Origin: Microbacterium terregens
GTDB taxonomy: Bacteria > Pseudomonadota > Alphaproteobacteria > Sphingomonadales > Sphingomonadaceae
Assembly: GCF_027922045.1 (NCBI RefSeq)
Contig: NZ_BSEX01000026.1
Span: forward strand, 1-34,239
Length of the DNA stretch: 34,239 nucleotides
Direction of reading: 5' to 3'
In this document: positions 1-6,083 of the stretch, in pieces
Layout: each line of letters begins with the position of its first letter
Position numbering within the stretch: the first letter of the stretch is position 1
The notes under the pieces: generated by a model
What the model was told of the DNA's origin: nothing
Database searches by the model: none
The model's input: the letters and a program-made list of their open reading frames with translations, nothing else
Translations under genes and position numbers: made by a program

Positions 1-1
1 G

Positions 2-262
2 GTTTTCACCTTCCAACCGCCATTTTGGGCTGGACTGTCAGGATATGTCGCCGAGCTCGCCTCGGCGATGATCGGCGCCGAACTTGGGCTGCCAGTCGAC
101 CATCTCGACGATCATGCGAGCTACCTCGGCAGCTGGCTCAAGGTCCTCAAGACCGATGCCCGCGCGATCCTAACCGCGGCCGCGAAGGCCGAGGAGGCCT
201 CCGCCTATCTGCTGAAGCTCGGCGGCGCCGAGCGCCCCGCCGAGCTCTCGCTCGCCGCCTGA
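2..262 (+). CDS. ArdC-like antirestriction protein, C-terminal part
   Basis: The frame is open from base 2 and ends at a TGA at 260-262, so only about the last 86 residues are present and the start lies outside the window. The visible segment has the ArdC C-terminal pattern: an E-L-A-S-A-M-I-G-A-E-L-G-L helix, then D-H-A-S-Y-L-G-S-W-L-K-V-L-K, then an Ala-rich helix. In ArdC proteins this part follows the zincin-like metallopeptidase centre. Known ArdC proteins bind ssDNA and protect incoming plasmid DNA from host restriction. The gene heads a row of same-strand genes (DUF2493, ssb) typical of the first-transferred region of conjugative plasmids. The catalytic HExxH motif is not in the window, so activity cannot be judged. 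Confidence 0.8.
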   Translation, partial: VFTFQPPFWAGLSGYVAELASAMIGAELGLPVDHLDDHASYLGSWLKVLKTDARAILTAAAKAEEASAYLLKLGGAERPAELSLAA

Positions 263-326
263 CCCGCGCCCTCTCGGCGGCCCGCAGCGCTCGCCGCTGT
301 ACCTCCTCTCCTCAGGAGATTTCCTC

Positions 327-971
327 ATGACCTACGACGTCGGCTACCGCTTCGCGCAGGCGCTCGATCCGAGCGGCCTCGACACCATCGCTGCCTGCCT
401 CCACGCCATCCAGGCCGCTGCCAAGGACTGCCGGAACGCCGGCAAGCCGTTCGAGTCCGACCCTGCCGTGGTGCTGCTCGCCCAGCACCTTGGAGCTGTC
501 GCGACGACCACGATGCCGGATCGGCCGGCCCTTCGCACGCTCTGCGGCGATGCTTTGGCCGAGATCGCGCGCACCCCGCTGCTCACCCTGCTCGCGGCGC
601 GCGGCGTCGACCATGACGCTGACGCCAAGCGGACCTTCCACACGGAAGCACGACGGGCGCTGAAGCGGCTTGCCGACGCGCTGCACCTCGAGCGCGGCCG
701 ATACGACATTCGCGTCTGTGCTGGCGGTCCAGCGGTGTCGGGCGAGGTCATCCTCCACGGGGACGAGCTCTACTGCCAGGTCTCGATCGGCGGCTTCGGG
801 CCGGGCGAGATCCTGTTCCGCCGCTGCCGCGGCCGGTCCGACTATGTCGGCGAGCGCAACCATTGGGCTCGCATGACCGAGCTGGTCGACCACGTTCGGC
901 TGGCGGCACGGATTGCGCGCGAGATCGGGCTGGCATGCTTGCCTGAAAGCCAGCCGAGGCTCGTCGCCTGA
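327..971 (+). CDS. conserved hypothetical protein of the plasmid leading region
   Basis: A 214-residue protein not assigned to a named family. The N-terminal two thirds (about 1-125) are helical and Ala/Leu-rich. The C-terminal third has a likely beta-rich segment with Cys near 133, 150 and 163 (C-A-G-G, Y-C-Q-V-S-I-G-G-F, R-R-C-R-G) and then a helix. No signal peptide or membrane segment is seen. The start is supported by AGGAG at 314-318, 8 bases before the ATG. That site is flanked by CTCCT at 303-307, so the ribosome site could be masked by a small hairpin. It lies between ardC and the DUF2493 gene on the same strand, which suggests a role in plasmid establishment or antirestriction, but this is position only. 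A long opposite-strand frame (312-893) is treated as a GC-driven shadow. Confidence 0.7.
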   Translation: MTYDVGYRFAQALDPSGLDTIAACLHAIQAAAKDCRNAGKPFESDPAVVLLAQHLGAVATTTMPDRPALRTLCGDALAEIARTPLLTLLAARGVDHDADAKRTFHTEARRALKRLADALHLERGRYDIRVCAGGPAVSGEVILHGDELYCQVSIGGFGPGEILFRRCRGRSDYVGERNHWARMTELVDHVRLAARIAREIGLACLPESQPRLVA

Positions 972-1004
972 GAGCCGGATACGAGGTCCGGCCAGTGCCG
1001 CGGT

Positions 1005-1140
1005 GCGGGCGCGAGAGGCCCTCTACCCGCCGGCGATCCAGGCGCAACCCGCCCGCCTGCGGCCCGTGTTGCCTCGCCTGGGCTGGCGCCCTCGCGAGGC
1101 GGCCCGCGCCAGCCTTGTCGGGGGGTGGCGCCCGGCCCTG
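1005..1140 (+). repeat. GC-rich leader repeat, copy A (upstream of the DUF2493 gene)
   Basis: The 231-base gap before the DUF2493 gene shares four exact blocks, in the same order, with the gap before ssb. They are GCGGGCGCGAG (1005-1015), GGCCCGTGTTGC (1061-1072), GCCCGCGCCAGCCT (1102-1115) and CCCGGCCCTG (1131-1140). Spacing between blocks differs. Shared non-coding leaders before separate leading-region genes are reminiscent of the dispersed single-strand promoters (Frpo) of F-type plasmids. That parallel is inference. Confidence 0.6.
1081..1114. promoter_or_regulatory. perfect 9-bp hairpin inside leader A
   Basis: GGCTGGCGC (1081-1089) pairs perfectly with GCGCCAGCC (1106-1114). The loop contains a second self-complementary element, CCTCGCGAGG (1090-1099). 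There is no T-tract after it, so a simple terminator is unlikely. It overlaps the shared block at 1102-1115. A structured regulatory leader or ssDNA-folded element is possible. Confidence 0.45.
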
Positions 1141-1202
1141 ATGCCGCCGGGTGGGAGGGCACGCGTCGCCGCAGATCCGCGGCGTCTGACAGGAGACCTC
1201 TC

Positions 1203-2174
1203 ATGCCGACCACCCTTGCCGCCCAGCTCGCTGCGCTCGAACTCGGGCATCTCTCGATCGCCAGCGATCCCGGGGCGCGTCTCCTCGCCCGACCCGAGCC
1301 GGAAGCAATCGACCAGACGCTCGCAGCCGTCTGGTCAGACCTGTTCGCGCTGTTCACCGACACCATCCTCGAGGACCAGGCCGAGGAGCTCGGCTGGGGT
1401 TTCGTGAACCTCTTCCATCGCGCCGCTGCCAAGGCCTCGACCCGCATCGACCGGGCGACCGACGAGATCCGGCTGCTGCTCGCGACCAACGACGGCTCGG
1501 AGGTCCACACCGCTGAACTCGAACAGCAGGTCGAGCGCGCGCAAGCGGCCGAAGGCGAGATGCTGGCGCTGGAGGCACTCCGCGAAACGGCGGCCGCGCT
1601 CTACCTCGCCGAGACCGGATCGTCCTGGAAGCCGGCCGGCGGCTCGCGGCTCAGCCACGATGCGCTGAGCACCTCCGCTGTGGTCCAGGGACGCGAGTTC
1701 CTGAAGGCCCGCGCCGAAGGCAAGCGCCGGGCCGCGATGCCCGAGGGCACGCCCGTCGTCTTTGCCGGCGGGCGGCTGAGCTTCGGCAGCGCGGACGATG
1801 CCAAGGCCTATGGCGATGCAATCTGGCGCACGCTCGACCGGGTGCGCGCCAATGTCGCGGACATGGTCCTCGTCCATGGGGGCGACGGCAAGGGTGCCGA
1901 CCGGCTCGCGGCGTCATGGGCCGAGCGTCACAAGGTGCCGCAGATCGCGTTCAGCCTCGACACCCGGCTCGGCGCCCGGGCAGGCTTCCGCCGCAACGAG
2001 CAGATGCTCGGGTTGAAACCGCGCTACGTCGTCGCTTTTGCCGGCAACGGCGTGCTGGAGCGGCTCGTCATCCAGGCCAAGGAGCGCGGGATTGCCGTCG
2101 TCGACCGGCGTGGTCCGCTCGGCACCAACCCCAAGCACCACGCCCGTACCTCGGGCGAAGCGGTCGCGGCTTGA
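1203..2174 (+). CDS. DUF2493 (SLOG-superfamily) domain protein
   Basis: A 323-residue protein. Residues 1 to about 180 are mostly helical. From about 183 there is a DUF2493 domain: T-P-V-V-F-A-G-G-R at 183-191, then V-H-G-G-D-G-K-G-A-D at 224-233, then a conserved G-F-R-R-N. DUF2493 belongs to the YspA/SLOG Rossmann-like group, thought to bind nucleotide-derived ligands. The glycine-rich loop is intact, but no substrate can be named. The start at 1203 is chosen over an in-frame upstream ATG (1125) because AGGAG lies at 1191-1195 and the upstream part falls in a shared non-coding leader. It sits in the ardC-ssb row of plasmid genes. A strong hairpin follows the stop. Confidence 0.85.
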   Translation: MPTTLAAQLAALELGHLSIASDPGARLLARPEPEAIDQTLAAVWSDLFALFTDTILEDQAEELGWGFVNLFHRAAAKASTRIDRATDEIRLLLATNDGSEVHTAELEQQVERAQAAEGEMLALEALRETAAALYLAETGSSWKPAGGSRLSHDALSTSAVVQGREFLKARAEGKRRAAMPEGTPVVFAGGRLSFGSADDAKAYGDAIWRTLDRVRANVADMVLVHGGDGKGADRLAASWAERHKVPQIAFSLDTRLGARAGFRRNEQMLGLKPRYVVAFAGNGVLERLVIQAKERGIAVVDRRGPLGTNPKHHARTSGEAVAA

Positions 2175-2182
2175 ACCCTTTC

Positions 2183-2209
2183 GGGCGCCGCTTCGGCGGC
2201 GCCCTTCTT
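2183..2209 (+). terminator. rho-independent terminator after the DUF2493 gene
   Basis: GGGCGCCGC (2183-2191) and GCGGCGCCC (2196-2204) form a perfect 9-bp stem with a TTCG tetraloop. TTCTT follows. It lies 9 bases past the DUF2493 stop, between convergent genes. Confidence 0.8.
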
Positions 2210-2221
2210 CGCGGCTGCAGG

Positions 2222-2920
2222 CTATGCCGCTTTCTGCTCCGGGGTCGACGACGAGCTCTTCTCGCTCTCGCCGATCGCGAGCCGGCCACTCTCGGACAGC
2301 GCATAGAGCCCCTTCTCCACGCGCTCGAACCAGCCATAAACGTTGCGCAGCAGGATAGCGCCCGCATCCTCCGCGAGCCTGCGCAGCTCCCTCGGGCGCT
2401 TCGGTCCATCCCGCATCGCCTCGGCGCACGCGATCGTGCGCTGGCGATACGCCGTCATGATCGGCTGGCGGGTCGATCCACCCTGGGTCGGGTCGCCCTT
2501 CCGACGGCGATGCTCGGCCACCAGCCGCCGTCGCTGCGGCAGGTTGGGACGCGGTCGGTAGGTCGCAGGCTCGGCGAGCACGGTGACCGTGCCGAGCCGC
2601 AGGTCGACCGCGAGCAGGCCCAGCCCCAGCAACCGGCAGAGCCGATGCACCCGGCGGTCCTGGTCGCGGCCGCGGCGCGTGGCCGACACCGCGACATAGA
2701 CGATGTCGGACGAGCGCGTCCGTTCGACCGCCTGCAGCAGCAGCTCCAGCGAGAAGGACAGCTTGAGCTCGGTGACGACCACGAGCGGCGGCTCGCCAGG
2801 TGCCAGCCCAACGATGTCGCAGCCGCAGATCTCTCCCTTCACCTCGAACCCATGACGCTCGAGGAAGCGCTTGATCGGCGCATAGAGCGCGGTCTCGCTG
2901 ACAGGCTTGATCAGGGACAT
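2222..2920 (-). CDS. DUF2161-type PD-(D/E)XK nuclease-like protein
   Basis: A 232-residue protein starting M-S-L-I-K-P-V-S-E-T. The N-terminal half shows a PD-(D/E)XK-like core: E9, D35 in G-C-D-I-V-G-L, then E51-L-K53 at the end of a hydrophobic strand (L-V-V-V-T-E-L-K), and a Q64 helix. This matches the arrangement in DUF2161 proteins, annotated as putative PD-(D/E)XK phosphodiesterases. The C-terminal half looks like a winged-helix domain (about 165-215), with a polar Ser/Glu tail. The target is unknown; such proteins may act on DNA. It runs opposite to the neighbouring plasmid genes and converges on the DUF2493 gene. The start at 2920 is preferred to longer frames reaching 3283, because those overlap the divergent nuclease gene. 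Confidence 0.75.
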   Translation of the reverse strand: MSLIKPVSETALYAPIKRFLERHGFEVKGEICGCDIVGLAPGEPPLVVVTELKLSFSLELLLQAVERTRSSDIVYVAVSATRRGRDQDRRVHRLCRLLGLGLLAVDLRLGTVTVLAEPATYRPRPNLPQRRRLVAEHRRRKGDPTQGGSTRQPIMTAYRQRTIACAEAMRDGPKRPRELRRLAEDAGAILLRNVYGWFERVEKGLYALSESGRLAIGESEKSSSSTPEQKAA

Positions 2921-3025
2921 TCCGTCCTCACTAGCTCGCTCCCTTGCCGCCTCAAACCGCTCGCCTGTGGGCGCCGCTCCGCTGCAGGGTGGCCTGTCGT
3001 TCACGCTTGCGTAAGAGCATCGGCG

Positions 3026-3481
3026 ATGATCCCGCTTCTGCTCCTCGCCAGCGTCGTCGCCCCCGGCGCCACCTTCACCTGCACACCCGTCGCGGTCTGG
3101 GACGGGGACGGTCCGATCTGGTGTGCGGAAGGGCCGCGCATTCGGCTGGAAGGCATCGCCGCCCGCGAGATGGACGAGACCTGCCGGCCAGGACATCCCT
3201 GTCCTCGCGCCAGCGGTCGCGCCGCACGCGACCATCTCGTCGCCCTTCTGGGCGGGGTCCGCGGCACGCTCCGCACCGGGCACATCGTGGTCCGTGGTTC
3301 CCCTCTCACCTGCGTGTCGAACGGCTCCGCGAAGGGCAGTCGGACCGGCGCCTTGTGCCGTTCACCCGACGTCGGCGACCTCTCCTGCGCGATGGTCCGG
3401 GACGGCTATGCGCTGGCGTGGGCCCGCTACGGCGGAAACCGTCTGTGTCGATCGGCGCGAACCTCCAGTACCAGACGTTAG
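3026..3481 (+). CDS. thermonuclease (SNase) family protein with signal peptide
   Basis: A 151-residue protein. The first 16 or so residues are hydrophobic (M-I-P-L-L-L-L-A-S-V-V-A-P-G-A) and look like a short signal peptide. The mature part resembles small alphaproteobacterial SNase-like proteins: F-T-C-T-P-V-A-V-W-D-G-D-G, I-R-L-E-G-I-A-A-R-E-M-D, then L-S-C-A-M-V and W-A-R-Y. Six or so Cys fit an exported, disulfide-bonded protein. The Asp of the D-G-D motif and the E of A-R-E-M are kept. The end after W-A-R-Y (C-R-S-A-R-T-S-S-T-R-R) is basic and not the usual end, so the tail may be altered. It is divergent from the DUF2161 gene, with a 105-base spacer. Confidence 0.7.
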   Translation: MIPLLLLASVVAPGATFTCTPVAVWDGDGPIWCAEGPRIRLEGIAAREMDETCRPGHPCPRASGRAARDHLVALLGGVRGTLRTGHIVVRGSPLTCVSNGSAKGSRTGALCRSPDVGDLSCAMVRDGYALAWARYGGNRLCRSARTSSTRR

Positions 3482-3544
3482 CACTTTCGGGCGCCCGCGA
3501 TCCGGCCGGGTCAGGACCATTCCCATCGACTGCTCACCCCTATG

Positions 3545-3650
3545 GCGGGCGCGAGCGCAGGCAACCCTTCCCGACCAGGCCCGTGTTGCTCCGGCTTCGC
3601 CTCCGCTGCCCGCGCCAGCCTGGTCTCCCAGGGTTCCCCTCCCGGCCCTG
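3545..3650 (+). repeat. GC-rich leader repeat, copy B (upstream of ssb)
   Basis: The 260-base gap before ssb carries the same four blocks as the leader of the DUF2493 gene: GCGGGCGCGAG (3545-3555), GGCCCGTGTTGC (3578-3589), GCCCGCGCCAGCCT (3608-3621) and CCCGGCCCTG (3641-3650). A short hairpin GGCCC-TGC-GGGCC sits at 3644-3656. The 9-bp stem of copy A is not conserved here, so any shared function would rest on sequence blocks rather than one fold. Confidence 0.6.
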
Positions 3651-3741
3651 CGGGCCGCTCGGTGTCTCCGCCCGGCTGCCTCGCCATGGCCGGGGCTCCG
3701 TCGATCGGGACGGTCCCGACGATCCGAAAGGAGCAAGCGCC

Positions 3742-4152
3742 ATGACCAACACCGTTCTTCTCGTCGGCAATCTCGGCACCGATCCCGAGACCCGCTCCAC
3801 CCGCGGCGAGACCCGTGTCACCACCCTCAGCCTCGGCACCAGCCGGCCCAAGCGCGATCACGAGGGCAAGACCTTCAAGGATGCGAACGGCTATACCGCC
3901 AAGGAGACCGAGTGGCACCGCATCACCTGCTTCAACGGCCTCGGCAAGACGGTCGCGCAATACGCGACCAAAGGTATGCTGGTGTCGGTGCGCGGCCGCA
4001 TCCACTACAGCAAGTGGACCGATCGCGAGGGGGTCGAGCGTTACGGCTGCGAGATCATCGCCGAGGATGTCCAGTTCCTCAGCCGCGGCAAGTCGGCGAG
4101 CGGCGGCGAGCCTTCCGGTCAGAACGACATCGACGACGACCTGCCCTTCTGA
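3742..4152 (+). CDS. ssb: single-stranded DNA-binding protein
   Basis: A 136-residue SSB, shorter than a typical chromosomal copy. Residues 1 to about 110 form the OB-fold: an N-T-V-L-L-V-G-N-L-G-T-D-P-E start, E-W-H-R-I-T-C-F-N in the middle, and V-R-G-R-I-H-Y-S-K-W. A short Gly/Ser linker leads to the acidic tip D-I-D-D-D-L-P-F, the conserved C-terminal peptide by which SSB recruits partner proteins. AAAGGAG at 3727-3733 supports the start. Placed in the ardC leading region, it probably coats the transferred strand after entry and limits SOS induction, as plasmid SSBs do. A strong hairpin terminator follows. Confidence 0.95.
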   Translation: MTNTVLLVGNLGTDPETRSTRGETRVTTLSLGTSRPKRDHEGKTFKDANGYTAKETEWHRITCFNGLGKTVAQYATKGMLVSVRGRIHYSKWTDREGVERYGCEIIAEDVQFLSRGKSASGGEPSGQNDIDDDLPF

Positions 4153-4164
4153 CGGCCCGGAATA

Positions 4165-4196
4165 CGCCCCGGCGGCACCGCCGCCGGGGCGCCTTC
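4165..4196 (+). terminator. terminator after ssb
   Basis: A perfect 12-bp stem, CGCCCCGGCGGC (4165-4176) with GCCGCCGGGGCG (4180-4191), has a 3-base loop and is followed by CCTT. It lies between ssb and the convergent small gene ending at 4198, so it may serve both strands. The T-tract is weak. Confidence 0.65.
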
Positions 4197-4197
4197 G

Positions 4198-4419
4198 TCA
4201 TGCCTGGCGAGGGCTGCCGAAGTGCCGCGTGACGATCGCATCGAGGCGGCGGGTCAGCAGGCCGGCGAGCGCCAGGGCGTCCCGCTCGGCGTCGAACGGA
4301 TCGCGCTGGCAGGCTGAGACGATCGCATCGCGCAGCCAGTAGCTGGTCGCCGGATCAGCAAGGATCGCGATGACCTCGGCGACATCGCTCATCGGCTCAC
4401 GGGTGATCGGGTCAGGCAT
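4198..4419 (-). CDS. small hypothetical protein (TraD-like, second of a pair)
   Basis: A 73-residue, largely helical acidic protein starting M-P-D-P-I-T-R-E-P. It has no membrane segment or Cys. Its ATG lies inside the end of the upstream gene (8-base overlap), so the two are probably translated together. Ti-type plasmids carry a similar small traC-traD pair next to oriT, transcribed away from it. The resemblance here is in size, order and position, not in a motif. A stop 7 bases from the ssb terminator ends the unit. The frame is short, but coupling to a better-supported neighbour argues that it is real. Confidence 0.55.
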   Translation of the reverse strand: MPDPITREPMSDVAEVIAILADPATSYWLRDAIVSACQRDPFDAERDALALAGLLTRRLDAIVTRHFGSPRQA

Positions 4420-4693
4420 TGCCCTCCCCCTTCACCGGCGGGTGAACCATGCCCGCTTGCGATCGCATTTTGCCGGGAGCGGGTTCGCCGCCGTTCCCCT
4501 CGAGCGCGAGTCGGATCGCCTGTCTCAGGCCTTCGGCGCCGAGCGCACCGCCGCCGGCATCGAGCGCGATCAGCCCCAGTTCGAGCGCGGCAGCACGCCG
4601 CAGCTCCTCGCGCCGGCTCTCGAGCAGGCGCTGTTCTTCGTCATGTCGGGTGAGCGCATCTAGCGCGCTCGGCTTCTTCTTGGCCACGACCAT
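4412..4693 (-). CDS. small coiled-coil protein, TraC/DUF6437-like
   Basis: A 93-residue protein with a basic start (V-V-A-K-K-K-P-S-A-L-D-A-L), a charged Arg/Glu helix (about 17-35) and a second hydrophobic helix, A-A-A-L-E-L-G-L-I-A-L-D-A-G. This layout is like the TraC relaxosome accessory proteins of Ti-type plasmids and the DUF6437 proteins of sphingomonads. A role in DNA processing at oriT is plausible but inferred. AGGAGA, three bases before the ATG on the minus strand, supports the start. It is the first gene of a two-gene unit that points left from the gene-free stretch at 4694-5092. Confidence 0.6.
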   Translation of the reverse strand: MVVAKKKPSALDALTRHDEEQRLLESRREELRRAAALELGLIALDAGGGALGAEGLRQAIRLALEGNGGEPAPGKMRSQAGMVHPPVKGEGNA

Positions 4694-4917
4694 TCTCCTG
4701 TCGGTCGAAGCCCCTTCCGATTCTCTCTTCGCCTAGCTGCGTACCTGTAGGAAAGGGACTTCTGCGGGCGACCGGAGCAGGTCCTCCCCTCCAGCGTGCC
4801 GCATCCAATCGGCCGCCGCGGGCATCGAGCCCGCGCCGGCCGAGCTCTTCTACTCGCTCGACATGGAGAAGCATGACAGCGGCGAAGACCGGGCCTCAAG
4901 GACGACGGGGCCCCACC

Positions 4918-4978
4918 ATTTTTCCGGCCGATCGAGGTTCGCGCTCCACCGCCGGCGTCAGCACGCGGCCGGAAAAAT
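4918..4978. repeat. 13-bp perfect inverted repeat with AT-rich core
   Basis: ATTTTTCCGGCCG (4918-4930) and CGGCCGGAAAAAT (4966-4978) are perfect reverse complements around a 35-base loop. The A/T run stands out in this GC-rich surrounding. It could be a relaxase or accessory-protein recognition hairpin near oriT, or a terminator acting toward the divergent genes. Confidence 0.7.
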
Positions 4979-5004
4979 CGTGACCCCCATCGCCGCTGGC
5001 GCGG

Positions 5005-5022
5005 CCGCGCGCGAGCGCGCGG
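5005..5022. repeat. GC-only 8-bp inverted repeat
   Basis: CCGCGCGC (5005-5012) and GCGCGCGG (5015-5022) form a near-contiguous palindrome with a 2-base centre. It could be a cruciform or a protein-binding site. In GC-rich DNA such a palindrome can also arise by chance. Confidence 0.5.
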
Positions 5023-5092
5023 TCCCTGACCCCCGATCTTCCCCGCTGTCCCTCAGACGGAGTCTTTCACTTGAATATTGAGAGGACGGACG

Positions 5093-5341
5093 ATGACCTT
5101 CTACAGCCCGATCACCACCACCGCCGCTGCTGCTGCTGCTGCTGCGGAGCACGACGCCTATATGGCCGCCTACGCCAGGGCCGCCGCAAGGGCGCCCTAC
5201 AGCTACTTCGACCAGCACATCATCCGCACCGACGATGGCTGCTACTGGGTCGCTGACGAGGGTGACTACGAAACCCTGATGCAGGACCTGGTGGACCGGA
5301 TCGTCCACACCGTGGCTGCCGGCCGCAGCGACGAATCATAA
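5093..5341 (+). CDS. small hypothetical protein with poly-alanine tract
   Basis: An 82-residue protein. An eight-Ala run at residues 11-18 is encoded by GCC, six GCT codons and GCG (5123-5146), a triplet microsatellite. The following part is acidic and aromatic: F-D-Q-H-I-I-R-T-D-D-G-C-Y-W-V-A-D-E-G-D-Y, then a helix. The composition looks like a folded small domain rather than a chance frame. AGAGGA at 5081-5086 is 6 bases before the ATG, favouring 5093 over an upstream in-frame GTG at 5078. Function is unknown. It lies between the candidate oriT and the relaxase operon. Gain or loss of a triplet would change tract length without breaking the frame. Confidence 0.65.
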   Translation: MTFYSPITTTAAAAAAAAEHDAYMAAYARAAARAPYSYFDQHIIRTDDGCYWVADEGDYETLMQDLVDRIVHTVAAGRSDES

Positions 5342-5345
5342 GCCG

Positions 5346-5376
5346 GCGAGAGGGGCAACCACGCCTCTCTCGCTTT
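5346..5376 (+). terminator. weak terminator-like hairpin
   Basis: GCGAGAG (5346-5352) pairs with CTCTCGC (5367-5373) and TTT follows. It begins 4 bases after the stop of the Ala-rich protein gene. Confidence 0.45.
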
Positions 5377-5792
5377 GCTCGTCCAGAGCAGCGTCCCTCT
5401 CCCTGAGCACGCCTGCCGCGTCCTTTACCGACTGATCACACCCCGTTTCCCGAGCCAAGGTTCGCGTCGGCGATCCCACCGGGCACCCCGATCAAGACCC
5501 GGTCGTCAGTCCATCCATCCCGACCGCAGCACTTCGACGATATGGCGCAAAGGGAGCACACCCTATGCGGCAAGCCCGCAGGACAAGCACTTGAAGAACC
5601 TCGCCAAAACCGGTCTCACGGGCAGACACATTTCGTGGTTCCTTGTGGGACGGACAGTAAACCGTTGATTTCGCTTGCTGGAGCCGCCGAGCTGGCACGA
5701 GCGAAAGCGTTTTCCTACAGCCCCCGTCCGCTGCTAGATCGACCCTGCCTTGCGACGCGCGACCATGCTCCTCCGGCTCATCGGAGATGTGC
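5377..5792. other. gene-free stretch upstream of the RHH-traD-traA operon
   Basis: About 415 bases, lower in GC than its surroundings around 5585-5720, with no credible gene. Short frames in it have no family features. It contains the inverted repeat TTTCGCT (5669-5675) / AGCGAAA (5700-5706) with a 24-base loop. It directly precedes an operon that begins with a ribbon-helix-helix protein, so an operator, the operon promoter or oriT could be here. Confidence 0.4.
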
Positions 5793-6083
5793 ATGTCGTA
5801 CCATCATTTCATCACCGTTCGCATGAGCGGCGCGATGCGCGCTGAGCTCGATCACCTTGTCGCAACCCGCAACACCGACATCGGCAAGCTCGTGCGCGAA
5901 CTGCTTGCCCGCGAACTCAGGGGCGCGCCCGACCGGATCAGCGAGGCGCTCGGACAGCTCCTATTCGTGGCGATCGCGCTCGACGAGCTGCTCGCCGTTC
6001 ATCCCGATCCCGATCTGCGCGCGACCGTGATCCGGTTGTGGCGCGAGGCGACCTCCGAGGAGGGCCGGTTCCATGCGGCATAA
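5793..6083 (+). CDS. ribbon-helix-helix (CopG-like) relaxosome/operon regulator
   Basis: A 96-residue protein. The first 45 residues fit an RHH fold: a short strand (H-H-F-I-T-V-R-M-S), then two helices containing M-R-A-E-L-D-H-L-V and I-G-K-L-V-R-E-L-L-A-R-E-L. The C-terminal half is a second helical region. RHH proteins next to a coupling protein and relaxase often bind oriT and repress the transfer operon. The start at 5793 is chosen over an in-frame ATG at 5787 because GGAG (5783-5786) directly abuts the latter. The stop overlaps the traD start by 11 bases, implying coupled translation. The partner site is probably in the upstream gene-free stretch; this is inferred. Confidence 0.75.
   Translation: MSYHHFITVRMSGAMRAELDHLVATRNTDIGKLVRELLARELRGAPDRISEALGQLLFVAIALDELLAVHPDPDLRATVIRLWREATSEEGRFHAA

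Larger units (their letters stand above)
4694..5092. other. gene-free stretch with large inverted repeats, candidate oriT or divergent control region
   Basis: About 400 bases separate the left-pointing TraC/TraD-like pair from the right-pointing transfer genes. No credible coding frame is seen. It holds a GGGGCCCC palindrome (4907-4914), a 13-bp inverted repeat (4918-4978), a GC hairpin (5005-5022) and two TGACCCCC direct repeats (4981-4988 and 5027-5034). In Ti-type plasmids oriT lies between divergent transfer operons in this way. Confidence 0.45.

Noticed and set aside
312..893. 193-residue minus-strand frame
   Set aside because: It overlaps the plus-strand hypothetical gene, which has a ribosome site. 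No motif supports the minus frame.
5105..5150. Triplet repeat considered as a CRISPR or iteron array
   Set aside because: It is a simple GCT repeat inside a coding frame, with no spacers and no repeat unit of CRISPR length.
5542..5826. Short frame in the gene-free stretch before the RHH gene
   Set aside because: It has irregular composition and no ribosome site, and overlaps the RHH start in another frame.
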